A stretch of 64,000 bases of DNA from UBA966 sp046350355 (lineage in GTDB: Bacteria > Planctomycetota > Phycisphaerae > Phycisphaerales > SM1A02): positions 930,001 to 994,000 of the forward strand of contig JAXMAN010000001.1 of assembly GCA_046350355.1 (NCBI GenBank), read 5' to 3'. Numbering within the stretch: the first letter of the stretch is position 1; each line of letters opens with the position of its first letter. The notes below the pieces were generated by a model. The model saw only the letters and a program-made list of their open reading frames with translations, had not been told where the DNA came from and did not search any database. Positions 24,648-33,574 of this stretch are shown piece after piece. The translations under genes and the position numbers were made by a program.

Positions 24648-25583
24648 ATGACCGCCATCCACCCTGAAAACCGCCGCCCCCAGGGCCACCAGCCCGCCGG
24701 GCGCGAACTCCTCGCCCTGGGCATCGTGGGCGCCGCGGGCGTCGCGGCGCTTGGCGCGGGGCTCCTGCTCTGGAAGCCGATCATGGCCGTCGCCACGGAC
24801 ATCTCGCGCACCGGCGGCTGGAGCGAGGAGGCCGGACTCCCGCCGCTCTTCCCCGCGGACGAGCCCGCGGGCCCCATGCTCGATGGCACCAGCTTCGCCA
24901 CCGGCAAGCAGCTCTTCGGAGCGACCTGTGCGGCGTGCCACGGTCCCGCCGGACACGGCGTCCAGGGGCTGGGCAAGAACCTGGCCGCGAGCCGCTGGGT
25001 GCGCGACCAGTCCGACACCGCGCTCGTCGCCTTCCTGAAGCAGGGGCGCACCGCGGACGATCCGCTCAACACGACGAAGGTCCCGATGCCTCCCCGCGGC
25101 GGCAACCCCGCGCTCACCGACGCGCACCTCGAGCAGCTCGTCGCCTTCGTGCGCGGTCTGCAGGATCCGCGCCGCGTGCCCACCGCGCTTCCGGAAGTGC
25201 ACGTCGCGGTCGCCGCGCAGGCACCGACGGGCGCGCTCGCGGACCTGCCCGGCATCGAGGACTCCGAGTACGAGGCGCAGTCCATCCGCGACGGGCAGCG
25301 CCACTTCATGGCGTCGTGCGTCTCCTGCCACGGGCCGGACGCGCGGGGCATCGTGAAGCTCGGCAAGGACCTCGTCGCCAGCGACTACGTGCGCAAGCAG
25401 CAGGACGAGGCGCTGCTTGCGTTCCTGAAGGCGGGGCGCCCGACCAGCGATCCGCTCAACACCACCAAGGTCGACATGCCCCCCAAGGGCGGAAACCCGG
25501 CGCTGGACGACCAGAAGCTCGGGGAGATCATCGCGTACCTGCGCTACCTCCAGGAACGCGAGTCGAAGACCAAGCACTCGTAG
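24648..25583 (+). CDS. Membrane-anchored dihaem cytochrome c of the nos operon
   Basis: A 311-residue cytochrome c. An N-terminal membrane anchor (LLALGIVGAAGVAALGAGLLL) is followed by two cytochrome c domains with haem motifs CAACH and CVSCH. Each domain has a probable axial methionine in the repeated NTTKV[P/D]MPP segment. Its place before nosZ is typical of clade II nos clusters, where such cytochromes (NosC types) pass electrons towards N2O reductase on the outer face of the membrane. An ATG 12 bases upstream touches the operator and lacks a Shine-Dalgarno; the chosen ATG has GGAAC 5 bases before it. Confidence 0.85.
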   Translation: MTAIHPENRRPQGHQPAGRELLALGIVGAAGVAALGAGLLLWKPIMAVATDISRTGGWSEEAGLPPLFPADEPAGPMLDGTSFATGKQLFGATCAACHGPAGHGVQGLGKNLAASRWVRDQSDTALVAFLKQGRTADDPLNTTKVPMPPRGGNPALTDAHLEQLVAFVRGLQDPRRVPTALPEVHVAVAAQAPTGALADLPGIEDSEYEAQSIRDGQRHFMASCVSCHGPDARGIVKLGKDLVASDYVRKQQDEALLAFLKAGRPTSDPLNTTKVDMPPKGGNPALDDQKLGEIIAYLRYLQERESKTKHS

Positions 25584-25608
25584 CACCCATTCCATGAAGG
25601 AGCAGACC

Positions 25609-27729
25609 GTGAAACACCGTTCCATCCAGTTCGCCGCGTGCACCGCCGCCGCGCTCGCCGCCGCGGGCTTCCCCGTCCCGTTCACCACGCTGGCCGTCGC
25701 CGACGGCGCGCACGCCGCGCCGCTGCGCGCGCCCCAGGACCCGCCGAAGAAGAAGAAGAAGATCGCCGCCGCGAAGGAGGAGGCGCCGGTGGAGCTGACG
25801 CCCGAGGCCGTGCAGGCGATCCAGAAGCTGGCCAACGAGCGCCACCTCACCCCCGACGATCTCATGGCCGCCGCGAAGACCTACATGCCCAGCGGACGGC
25901 AGGACGAGTACCTGCTCTTCTCCTCGGGTGGCCACAGCGGCCAGGTCTTCGTGATCGGCGTGCCCTCGATGCGCCTGCTGCGCTCGATCGCCGTCTTCAC
26001 CCCCGAGCCCTGGCAGGGCTACGGCTACGGCGTCGGCGAGGAGGTCCTCGCGGGCGGCGACACGCCCGGCCAGAAGCTGCGCTGGGGCGACACGCACCAC
26101 CCCGCGCTCAGCGAGACCAAGGGCGACTACGACGGGCAGTTCCTCTTCATCGGCGACAAGGCGAACGCGCGCATCGCGGTGATCGACCTGCGCGACTTCG
26201 AGACCAAGCAGATCCTCAAGAATCCGATCACGATGAGCGACCACGGCGCGGCCTTCGTCACGCCCGACACCGACTACGTGATCGAGGGCGGCCAGTACGG
26301 CGTCCCGCTGGGCAATGGCTACGCCCCCGCGGAGGACTACCAGAAGAGCTACCGCGGCATGGTCACGATGTGGCGCTTCGACCGCCAGGCGGGGCGCATC
26401 GACGCGTCCAAGTCCTTTGCGCTCGAGCTGCCGCCGTACTTCCAGGATCTCTTCGACGCCGGCAAGCTCGCGAGCGACGGGCTCTTCTTCGGCAACTCCT
26501 TCAACAGCGAGCTCGCCACCGGCGGCATCGAGCTGGGCAAGCCGCCCTTCGAGGCCGGCACCACGCAGCGCGACATGGACTACATGCATGTCGTCGACTG
26601 GCGAAAGGCGGAGGCCGCCTTCAAGGCCGGCAAGGCCAAGATGATCAACGGCTTCCCGGTGCTCGGCCTGGACACGCTGATCGCGGACAAGATCCTCTAC
26701 CTGGTGCCGGAGCCCAAGAACCCGCACGGCGTGGATGTCTCGCCCAACGGCGAGTTCATCGTGGTGGCCGGCAAGCTCGATCCGCACGTGACCGTCTACT
26801 CGACGGCGAAGCTGCGCCAGGCGATGGCCGAGGGCAAGATCTCCTCGAAGGACGCGTACGGCGTGCCCGTGCTCGACTTCGACGCGTGCAAGGAGGCGCA
26901 GGTGGAGCTGGGCCTCGGGCCCCTGCACACGCAGTTCGGTCCCGACGGATACGCGTACACCTCGCTCTTCCTCGACTCGGCCGTCGCGCGCTGGACGCTC
27001 GGCGGCGAGTACGCCTCGAAGCACGCGGAGCCGGCGTGGAAGCTCGTGACCAAGACGCCGGTCCAGTACAACATCGGCCACCTCTCGGCCGCGGAAGGCG
27101 ACACCGTCTCTCCGGACGGGAAGTACCTGGTGGCGATGAACAAGTGGAGCGTCGACCGGTTCTTCCCGACCGGTCCGCTGCTGCCGCAGAACTTCCAGCT
27201 CGTGGACATCGGCGCCCCGGGCACCGCGATGCCGGTGCTCTATGACAGCCCCATCGGCGTGGGCGAGCCGCACTACGCGCAGATGATCAAGGCGGACAAG
27301 CTCCACACCTGGACCGTCTATCCCGAGCTGGGCTGGGACGCGCAGAAGGGCGCGATCGACCCGAAGGCCCCGAAGCCTGGCCAGGAGAAGGTCGTGCGCA
27401 ACGGCAACCAGGTCGAGGTCTTCATGACCCTGGTGCGCAGCCACTTCACGCCGGAGAACGTGGAGCTCAACGAGGGCGACCACGTCGTGTGGCATCTCAG
27501 CAGCCAGGAACGCACCATGGACGCGACGCACGGCTTCTGCATCGGTGGCTACAACGTGAACCTGAGCCTGGAGCCCGGCGAGGCGGCGACGATCGAGTTC
27601 GTCGCCGACAAGCCCGGCACCTTCCCCTACTACTGCACCGAGTTCTGCTCCGCGCTGCACCTGGAGATGCTCGGCTACATGCGGGTCAAGCCGGTCGCGA
27701 AGGCCGCCTCCGCGGAGCAGGGGAAGTGA
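25609..27729 (+). CDS. nosZ: Nitrous oxide reductase, Sec-type (clade II)
   Basis: Periplasmic multicopper enzyme that reduces N2O to N2. The 706-residue protein begins with a Sec-type signal lacking twin arginines (MKHRSIQFAACTAAALAAAG), which marks clade II. The seven-bladed propeller supplies CuZ histidines (THHPALS, SDHGAAF, NPHGVDV, LHTQFG, NIGHLS). The C-terminal cupredoxin domain carries the CuA site C676-TEF-C680-SAL-H684-LE-M687. GTG at 25609 is preferred because AAGGAG lies 6 bases before it; an ATG 15 bases upstream is inside that ribosome-binding region. A Lys-rich segment (PPKKKKK) follows the signal peptide. Confidence 0.96.
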   Translation: MKHRSIQFAACTAAALAAAGFPVPFTTLAVADGAHAAPLRAPQDPPKKKKKIAAAKEEAPVELTPEAVQAIQKLANERHLTPDDLMAAAKTYMPSGRQDEYLLFSSGGHSGQVFVIGVPSMRLLRSIAVFTPEPWQGYGYGVGEEVLAGGDTPGQKLRWGDTHHPALSETKGDYDGQFLFIGDKANARIAVIDLRDFETKQILKNPITMSDHGAAFVTPDTDYVIEGGQYGVPLGNGYAPAEDYQKSYRGMVTMWRFDRQAGRIDASKSFALELPPYFQDLFDAGKLASDGLFFGNSFNSELATGGIELGKPPFEAGTTQRDMDYMHVVDWRKAEAAFKAGKAKMINGFPVLGLDTLIADKILYLVPEPKNPHGVDVSPNGEFIVVAGKLDPHVTVYSTAKLRQAMAEGKISSKDAYGVPVLDFDACKEAQVELGLGPLHTQFGPDGYAYTSLFLDSAVARWTLGGEYASKHAEPAWKLVTKTPVQYNIGHLSAAEGDTVSPDGKYLVAMNKWSVDRFFPTGPLLPQNFQLVDIGAPGTAMPVLYDSPIGVGEPHYAQMIKADKLHTWTVYPELGWDAQKGAIDPKAPKPGQEKVVRNGNQVEVFMTLVRSHFTPENVELNEGDHVVWHLSSQERTMDATHGFCIGGYNVNLSLEPGEAATIEFVADKPGTFPYYCTEFCSALHLEMLGYMRVKPVAKAASAEQGK

Positions 27730-27733
27730 GCCG

Positions 27734-28405
27734 ATGATGGCATCCGCCCTCCAGCGGGTGGTCGGTCCGCGCGTGGGCGCGGAGGAGCTCGGCCGGCATC
27801 GCGCCCGGTACGCGCTCCCCGCGCTCGCGCTGGCCGCCGCGCGCATCCTGCTGCTGGTCTCGGTCTTCCTCCCGTACTGGAGCATGGTGCTCGAGGCACC
27901 GCAGTATCCCGACGGGCTCGAGCTGGTCGCCTACCCGAACCGGCTCGAGGGCGACGTCAAGGAGATCGACGGGCTCAACCACTACATCGGCATGCGGCCG
28001 CTGCACGACGCGGCGTCGATGGAGCGTGCCGCCAGCGTCTGGATGGTGATCGCCATGGCGGTCCTCATCGAGCTCGCGGCGGTGGTGCACTCGCGATGGG
28101 CGCTGCTGCTGGCGCTGCCGGTGCTCTGCTTTCCCGCGGGATTCCTGCTGGACCTGCAGTACTGGCTCTGGTCCCACGGCACCAGCCTCGATCCCAAGGC
28201 GCCGCTGAGCTCGAGCGTGAAGCCGTTCGTGCCGCCGGCGCTGGGCATCGGCACCATCGGGCAGTTCCGGACGCTGGGAAGCGTCGAGCTGGGATGGTGG
28301 TTCGCCTGCGCGAGCAGCGCCGCGACGCTGCTTGGCATGTGGCTGCACCGCCGCGCGTACAAGCCGCTGCACGACGCGCTTCGTGCGCAGGAGGCGGCCG
28401 GGTGA
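27734..28405 (+). CDS. Nos-operon membrane protein (NosB-like)
   Basis: A 223-residue inner-membrane protein with about four helices (LPALALAAARILLLVSVFLP, ASVWMVIAMAVLIELAAV, WALLLALPVLCFPAGFLLDL, GWWFACASSAATLLGMWL). The stretch GDVKEIDGLNHYIGMRPL between the first two is polar and looks conserved. In clade II nos clusters a small membrane protein of unknown function (NosB) occupies this position between nosZ and nosD, and the call rests mainly on that. It starts 4 bp after nosZ and its stop overlaps the nosD start (TGATG). Confidence 0.6.
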   Translation: MMASALQRVVGPRVGAEELGRHRARYALPALALAAARILLLVSVFLPYWSMVLEAPQYPDGLELVAYPNRLEGDVKEIDGLNHYIGMRPLHDAASMERAASVWMVIAMAVLIELAAVVHSRWALLLALPVLCFPAGFLLDLQYWLWSHGTSLDPKAPLSSSVKPFVPPALGIGTIGQFRTLGSVELGWWFACASSAATLLGMWLHRRAYKPLHDALRAQEAAG

Positions 28406-29814
28406 TGCCCGCGGTCCCGTCGATCCGGCCCGCTCGCGGCCTGCTCGTGGCGCTTGCGGCCGCGGGGGTCGCGGCGGCCTCCGCGGCGAGGGCCGCGGAG
28501 GCGCCCGGCGCAGCGGCGGTGCGCCCGATGTCGGTCGTCCAGGAGCTCGTGCGTGCGGCGCCCGAGGGCGCGACGGTCGAGGTTCCCGCGGGCACCTACC
28601 GCGGCGAGCTGGTGATCGACCGGCGCGTCACCCTCGTGGGCGTCGGGCGGCCCGTCTTCGACGGCGGCGGCAACGGCGACATCGTCACGATCCGCGCCGC
28701 GGGCGCGCAGCTGCGCGGCTTCGTGGTGCGCGGGACCGGCACCGACCTCGACAAGGAGAACTGCGCCGTGCGCGTGCACGCGCCGGGCGTCGTGATCGAG
28801 GACAACGACCTCGACGACGTGCTCTTCGGGATCGACCTGCACGAGGCCCCCGATTCCGTGATCCGCCGCAACCGCATCGGCGGAAAGCCCCTGGACATCG
28901 CGCGCCGGGGCGACGGGCTGCGGCTGTGGCGCGCGGACCGGACCATCGTGGAGGAGAACTCCATCCACGACGGGCGCGACGCGATCATCTGGTACTCGAC
29001 CGGCGTGCGCGTGCTGCGCAACCGGTCGTTCCGGTGCCGCTACGGATTCCATCTCATGTACTCCAACGAGGTGGAGGTCCGTGAGAACGAGCTCACCGAG
29101 AACTCGGTGGGCGTCTACCTGATGTACAGCGCGCGCCTGCGCATCGAGGGCAACCGCATCGTGCGAAACCGCGGACCCAGCGGCTACGGCATCGGCCTGA
29201 AGGAGACGGACGACTTCCACATCGAGGAGAACCTGCTCCTGGGAAACTGCGTCGGGATCTACGTCGACGGATCGCCCTTCGTCACGCCGGACTCGGGCAT
29301 CGTCCGGCGCAACACCATCGCCGCGAACGATGTCGGCCTCGCGCTGCTGCCGGCGGTGCGCGGCAACCAGGTCTGGGACAACAGCTTCGTCGACAACGTG
29401 GAGCAGGTCGCCGTGCAGGGGCGCGGCACGCTGCGCGGCAACGCCTTCGAGCGCGAGGAGCGCGGGAACTTCTGGAGCGACTACGCGGGCTACGACGCCG
29501 ACGCCGACGGGGTGGGCGAGGCCGACTACGACGCGCGGCGCCTCTTCGAGAATCTCGTCGACCGCCAGCCCGGGCTGCGGATCTTCCTCTTCAGCCCCGC
29601 GCAGCAGGCGATCGAGTTCGTCGCGCGCGCGATCCCCGCGGTGCGCCCCGAGGTCAAGTTCACCGACCAGTATCCGCTGACGGAGCCGCCGGTCATGCAC
29701 CGCGACGCCGCCGCGGGCGGAGGCTCGGCGGGACTCGCGGCGCTCGCGGCGACGCTCGGCGTCGCGGCGGGCGCGGTGCTGGTGGCCGGACGCATGGAAG
29801 GAGGCCGCGCATGA
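28405..29814 (+). CDS. nosD: NosD, copper-centre maturation protein
   Basis: A 469-residue periplasmic protein needed to assemble the CuZ sulfide-bridged copper centre of NosZ, together with the NosFY transporter. After a signal peptide (residues 1-31) it is a right-handed beta-helix of CASH/PbH1 repeats (VIRRNRIGGKP, TIVEENSIHDGRD, VEVRENELTENSVGVYLMYS). The family-typical GNFWSDYAGYDADADGVGEADY is present. A C-terminal hydrophobic segment (LAALAATLGVAAGAVLVAG) may anchor it in the membrane. It overlaps the upstream gene by one base and nosF by four. Confidence 0.93.
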   Translation: MPAVPSIRPARGLLVALAAAGVAAASAARAAEAPGAAAVRPMSVVQELVRAAPEGATVEVPAGTYRGELVIDRRVTLVGVGRPVFDGGGNGDIVTIRAAGAQLRGFVVRGTGTDLDKENCAVRVHAPGVVIEDNDLDDVLFGIDLHEAPDSVIRRNRIGGKPLDIARRGDGLRLWRADRTIVEENSIHDGRDAIIWYSTGVRVLRNRSFRCRYGFHLMYSNEVEVRENELTENSVGVYLMYSARLRIEGNRIVRNRGPSGYGIGLKETDDFHIEENLLLGNCVGIYVDGSPFVTPDSGIVRRNTIAANDVGLALLPAVRGNQVWDNSFVDNVEQVAVQGRGTLRGNAFEREERGNFWSDYAGYDADADGVGEADYDARRLFENLVDRQPGLRIFLFSPAQQAIEFVARAIPAVRPEVKFTDQYPLTEPPVMHRDAAAGGGSAGLAALAATLGVAAGAVLVAGRMEGGRA

Positions 29815-30521
29815 TCCGCATCGACTCGCTGCGCGTGCGCTTCGGCGCCTTCACCGCCGTCGATGGCGTCAGCCTCCAGGTCGAGGCGGGCGAGGCGGTC
29901 GCGCTCTGGGGCGCCAACGGCGCAGGCAAGAGCACGATCATCCGCTGCGCGCTCGGGCTGCACCGCTACCAGGGGACGGTGCGCATCGCCGGGCACGACG
30001 CGCTCTCCGACGGCAAGCGCGCGCGCCGGCTGGTGGGCTATGTCCCGCAGGAAGTCGGCTTCCACGACGACGCGCGCGCCGCGGAGGCGCTGCGCCTCTT
30101 CGCGCGGCTGCGCGCCACGCGCCTGGACGACCCGGAGTCCGCGCTCGCGGGCGTGGGCCTCGCGGGCCAGTCGCGCAAGCGCATCCGCGACCTCTCGGGA
30201 GGCATGAAGCAGCGGCTCGCGCTCGCGATCGCGCTGCTGGGCGATCCGCCGGTGCTCGTGCTGGACGAGGTGACCGCGAGCATGGACGCCTCCGGGCGGG
30301 ACGAGCTGGTGGACCTGCTCGCGCGGCTCTCCGCGCAGGGTCGGACGCTGCTCTTCGCCTCGCACCGGCAGGAGGAGGTGCGGGCGCTCGCATCGCGCGT
30401 GGTGATGCTGGAGGCGGGGCGCATCGTGCGCGCCGGCGGCGTCGACGAGCTGGAGTCGCAGATCCTCCCGCCGGTGAGGACCCGGCGCGAGCGAGCGCAG
30501 CAGGAGGCCGGACATGCATGA
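29811..30521 (+). CDS. nosF: NosF, ABC transporter ATPase
   Basis: A 236-residue ATP-binding subunit that drives NosY in supplying a sulfur species for CuZ assembly. Walker A is GANGAGKST, the Q-loop lies in YVPQEVGF, the signature is LSGGMKQRLA, and Walker B is VLVLDEVTA. A switch histidine is present in LFASHRQEE. The start overlaps the nosD stop (ATGA) and the end overlaps nosY by 8 bp, so the three are one translational unit. Confidence 0.95.
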   Translation: MIRIDSLRVRFGAFTAVDGVSLQVEAGEAVALWGANGAGKSTIIRCALGLHRYQGTVRIAGHDALSDGKRARRLVGYVPQEVGFHDDARAAEALRLFARLRATRLDDPESALAGVGLAGQSRKRIRDLSGGMKQRLALAIALLGDPPVLVLDEVTASMDASGRDELVDLLARLSAQGRTLLFASHRQEEVRALASRVVMLEAGRIVRAGGVDELESQILPPVRTRRERAQQEAGHA

Positions 30522-31383
30522 CCACGGGACGCACGACGCGATCACGGTGCCGGGCGCGGCGTCGAACATCCTCCACCTGGCCGGACGCGAGCTGCGCGAC
30601 GCGATGCGCAGCCGCTGGTTCCTGCTCTACACGCTGGCGTTCGTGGTGCTTGGGCTGGGAGTCTCCTACGTCTCCGCGGCGGCCGCGGGCGGCTCGGGGC
30701 TCTCGGGCTTCGGACGCACGACGGCGGGACTCATCAACCTGGTGATCCTGGTGGTGCCGCTGATGGCGCTGAGCGCGGGCGCGGGCTCGATCGCCTCGGA
30801 CCGCGAGCGCGGCATGCTCGCCTACCTGCTCGCGCAGCCGACGACGCGCATGGAGCTGCTGCTTGGGAAGTTCCTCGGGCTGGCGGCCGTGATGCTGGCC
30901 TCGGTCTGCCTGGGCTTCGGCGTCTGCGCGGGGATCCTGGCGTGGAAGGGATCGAGCTCGAGCCCGGCCACGCTGCTGTGGCTCGTCGGGCTGACCTTCC
31001 TGCTCTCGCTGGGGATGCTCGCGTGCGGGCTGCTGATCTCGGCGAGCACGCGGCGCAGCGGCGCGGCGCAGGGCGTGGCGATATTCGCCTGGCTCACGCT
31101 GGTCTTCGTGAGCGACCTGGGCATCATGGCCGGCGCGGTCGCGATGCGCATGCGGATCGAGACGCTCTTCGCGCTCTGCGTGGCCAATCCGGTCCAGGCC
31201 TTCAAGATGTGGGCGCTGGTGAACGCGGACACCTCGCTCGACGTGCTCGGACCGGCGGGTCTCTACGCGCAGGACGAGTGGGGGCCGCGCGTCGCGTGGC
31301 TCTTCGCGGGAGTGCTGGTGGCGTGGATCGTGGTGCCGCTGGGCGTCGCTGCCGCGGTCTTCGCGCGGAGGCCGCTGGCATGA
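30514..31383 (+). CDS. nosY: NosY, ABC-2 type permease
   Basis: A 289-residue inner-membrane permease partner of NosF with six hydrophobic segments. The N-terminal RELRDAMRSRWFLLYTLAF and the SIASDRERGMLAYLLAQPTTR loop are typical of NosY. NP..AFKMWAL near the C-terminal third is also seen in the family. It is coupled at both ends: 8 bp shared with nosF, and its TGA overlaps the nosL ATG. Confidence 0.93.
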   Translation: MHDHGTHDAITVPGAASNILHLAGRELRDAMRSRWFLLYTLAFVVLGLGVSYVSAAAAGGSGLSGFGRTTAGLINLVILVVPLMALSAGAGSIASDRERGMLAYLLAQPTTRMELLLGKFLGLAAVMLASVCLGFGVCAGILAWKGSSSSPATLLWLVGLTFLLSLGMLACGLLISASTRRSGAAQGVAIFAWLTLVFVSDLGIMAGAVAMRMRIETLFALCVANPVQAFKMWALVNADTSLDVLGPAGLYAQDEWGPRVAWLFAGVLVAWIVVPLGVAAAVFARRPLA

Positions 31384-31880
31384 CGCGGCGCGCCCCGATG
31401 CGCTCGCCGCTCGCGATGGCCGCGATGACGCTGGTGGCCGCGCTCGCCGCCGCATGCGGCGACGCCGCGCCAAGCGGGCCGCCGCGCATCCGCCTCGGGC
31501 GCGACGAGTGCGCCGCCTGCAAGATGAGCGTCGTGGACGAGCGCTGCGCCGCGGGTGCGCTCGTCGAGGACGCGGAGGGCGTGCGCCACCTGGTCTTCGA
31601 CGACATCCGCTGCCTGCTGCTCTACGCACGCGGCCACGAGGACGCCGTCTTCCGCGGCCGCTGGGTGCAGGACTACCGCCGCGGCGGCTGGCTGGACGCG
31701 GCGAGCGCGCGCTTTCTTCTGGGCAGCCGCGTGCGCACGGCGATGGGATCGGGGATCGTCGCGGTCGCGCCGACAGGCGACGCCGCCGCGGACGAGGCGG
31801 AGTTCGGCGGAAGGGCCGGCGACTGGACGGCGCTGCAGTCGTGGCGCATGACCGACGCGACCGATCCGGCGACGCGCTGA
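31380..31880 (+). CDS. nosL: NosL, copper chaperone lipoprotein
   Basis: A 166-residue outer-face lipoprotein that delivers Cu(I) to NosZ. The lipobox is LAAACG. The copper-binding motif DECAACKMSV (CxxCxM) follows, then the conserved HLVFDDIRCLL segment, in which HEDAVFRGRWVQDY is also typical. It is the last gene of the operon, and a strong hairpin begins 13 bp after the stop. Confidence 0.93.
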   Translation: MTRRAPMRSPLAMAAMTLVAALAAACGDAAPSGPPRIRLGRDECAACKMSVVDERCAAGALVEDAEGVRHLVFDDIRCLLLYARGHEDAVFRGRWVQDYRRGGWLDAASARFLLGSRVRTAMGSGIVAVAPTGDAAADEAEFGGRAGDWTALQSWRMTDATDPATR

Positions 31881-31893
31881 TCCGCAAAAGCAA

Positions 31894-31923
31894 CCGGAGC
31901 CCGCACTCGCGTGCGGGCTCCGG
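31894..31923. terminator. Terminator hairpin at the end of the nos operon
   Basis: A perfect 13-bp stem (CCGGAGCCCGCAC) with loop TCGC, between nosL and the convergent dockerin gene; it could serve both strands. Confidence 0.7.
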
Positions 31924-31967
31924 CGATGGTTGCGCAGGATGAAGCTGTCGGCCCGTCGGGCCGGGGC

Positions 31968-33059
31968 TTACGGGCAGGCGCCCCAGGCGCCCAGGAGCAG
32001 GCCGAGGTCGGCGCCGTCCACGACGCCGCTGCCGTCGATGTCGCCGCCGCCCGTGCCGCCCCAGTTGCCCAGGAGTCGGCCGAGGTCGGCGCCGTCCACC
32101 ACGCCGTTGCCGTCGAGGTCGGCCGGGCACGGCGGCGCCGGCGGGGCCTCGATGGTCACGTTGAAGGGACCGGTGATGGAGTTCGAGAAGCCGCCGCACG
32201 CGATGAAGTAGGTCTGCCCCGCGGTCATCGGGACGTCGATCAGCTTCGAGGTGAAGGGCAGCGCGATGGGGTTCTGGCAGGAATCGTCATCGCACGCGAT
32301 CGAGGAGCTCGGATCGCCGCAGCTCGTCAGCACCGCGAGGCGGCTGTCGACGGAGTTGCCGGTGTCGCCGCAGGTGTTGATCTGGTACAGGCCCGTGGTC
32401 GGCGCCACGAACTTGATGTACCGCGCGTTCCAGATCTTCTTGTCGCCCACGGTGAACGCGGTGCAGAAGCCGGTCAGGTCCAGCTCGGGGTACGCGGTGT
32501 TGATGGCGACCGGGTTCACGCCGACGACGCCGGCGACCTGGTTCGCGTTGTCGCACGGATCCGGCGGCGGGGGCGCGACGGTGATGACCATCGTGCCGCC
32601 GACCGCGTTGGTCGTGGAGCCGAAGCTGCCGACCGCGATGATGTAGGTGGTGCCACCGGTCAGCGCGACGTCGACGATCTTGCTCGACCAGGCGTTCGTG
32701 CCGGTGGTGCCGCAGCCGGCCGCGCAGGCGCAGGCGTCGTCGTTGTAGGCGAGCGCCGCGAAGGACGCGCCCGGGCACGTGGCGCCGATGGCGAGCTTCG
32801 TGTCGTTGGTCGACCCGCAGAGGTCGATCGTGTAGGCGCCGGTCACGGCGGGGGTGAAGGCGAAGTAGCCCACCTTGTAGATGGTGGAGGTGCTGGCGCC
32901 GGAGAGGAGCACCGAGCCCCAGCCCGAGTTGCACGCGAAGGGCGTGGAGCCGAGGACGACGACCTGCGCCGAGGCGCAGTTGGGATTTTGCGCCAGCGCG
33001 GTGGACGCAAGCAGGCCGGCGGCGAGGGCCGCGAAGGCTCCGAGGGTGGAACGACGCAT
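31968..33059 (-). CDS. Secreted protein with two beta domains and dockerin-like tail
   Basis: A 363-residue exported protein of unknown function. A signal peptide (MRRSTLGAFAALAAGLLASTALA) is followed by two pre-peptidase-C-like beta domains (about 25-165 and 168-305), each with acidic Asp/Cys loops (YNDDACACAAGC, ACDDDSCQ) that could bind calcium. The tail is two dockerin-like loops (DLDGNGVVDGADLGRLLGNW, DIDGSGVVDGADLGLLLGAW) ending CP at the stop codon. AGGAGG lies about 9 bases before the ATG. It lacks the Cys repeat of the 16-18 kb proteins. Confidence 0.8.
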   Translation of the reverse strand: MRRSTLGAFAALAAGLLASTALAQNPNCASAQVVVLGSTPFACNSGWGSVLLSGASTSTIYKVGYFAFTPAVTGAYTIDLCGSTNDTKLAIGATCPGASFAALAYNDDACACAAGCGTTGTNAWSSKIVDVALTGGTTYIIAVGSFGSTTNAVGGTMVITVAPPPPDPCDNANQVAGVVGVNPVAINTAYPELDLTGFCTAFTVGDKKIWNARYIKFVAPTTGLYQINTCGDTGNSVDSRLAVLTSCGDPSSSIACDDDSCQNPIALPFTSKLIDVPMTAGQTYFIACGGFSNSITGPFNVTIEAPPAPPCPADLDGNGVVDGADLGRLLGNWGGTGGGDIDGSGVVDGADLGLLLGAWGACP

Positions 33060-33313
33060 GAGTAAGTGCCTCCTGACGGACCCAGGTCGGGAGCGTCGGC
33101 GGCATTGCCGGAACACACCTGCGACCGGGTTGAACAAGGAGCGTTGCCCGACCGGCCCGCGAACGCGGGCCCCACGAGTCCGGGGGCTCCCACGGAAACG
33201 GTACCCCGTGACACCGCGGATGCAAACAACGATTTCCGGGAGGTGAAGGCCGGCGCGATGCGAGGCACGAACGCCCCCCTCCCCGCACGTCGGATTGCGT
33301 GTTTTCAGCCTGA
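33060..33313. other. Intergenic stretch without a recognised gene
   Basis: Apart from the Shine-Dalgarno of the minus-strand gene at its left edge and the tRNA promoter beyond its right edge, nothing is supported here. Short open frames exist on both strands but have no start context. Confidence 0.5.
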
Positions 33314-33342
33314 TTGCGACCTCCCGCGGTCCCGGGTACCAT
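33314..33342 (+). promoter_or_regulatory. Candidate promoter of tRNA-Pro
   Basis: TTGCGA (33314-33319), a 17-bp spacer and TACCAT (33337-33342), each four of six to consensus, end 35 bases before the tRNA. Confidence 0.45.
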
Positions 33343-33377
33343 TCCCCGTCCGCCCTCGGGCGGCCGCAGCACCACTG

Positions 33378-33451
33378 CGGGGCGTAGCTCAGCTTGGTAG
33401 AGCGCTTGCTTCGGGAGCAAGAGGCCGCAGGTTCAAATCCTGTCGCCCCGA
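33378..33451 (+). tRNA. tRNA-Pro (anticodon CGG)
   Basis: A 74-nucleotide cloverleaf. The acceptor stem is CGGGGCG with CGCCCCG, the D-arm is AGCTCAGCTTGGTAGAGC, and the anticodon stem CTTGC/GCAAG holds loop TTCGGGA. The T-arm contains GGTTCAAATCC and the discriminator is A. The anticodon CGG reads CCG, a common proline codon in such GC-rich DNA. No CCA is encoded. Confidence 0.95.
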
Positions 33452-33460
33452 CTCGAGAAC

Positions 33461-33501
33461 CAGACGCCCGCGAGGCCCTCCTCGCGGGCGTCTGCGCTTT
33501 T
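33461..33501 (+). terminator. Terminator of tRNA-Pro
   Basis: A 15-bp perfect stem (CAGACGCCCGCGAGG) with loop CCCT, followed by CGCTTTT. It is one of the few classic terminators with a T-run in the window. Confidence 0.8.
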
Positions 33502-33562
33502 GGCGGTGCGCCTGCGCGCGCGAGGCGCGGCCGCTGCGCCGGGTCCACCCGCGACCGCGGGG

Positions 33563-33568
33563 TACCTT
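33563..33568 (+). promoter_or_regulatory. Candidate -10 box for the TPR-redoxin gene, leaderless type
   Basis: TACCTT lies 6 bases before the ATG at 33575, with no Shine-Dalgarno. Confidence 0.4.
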
Positions 33569-33574
33569 TCACCA

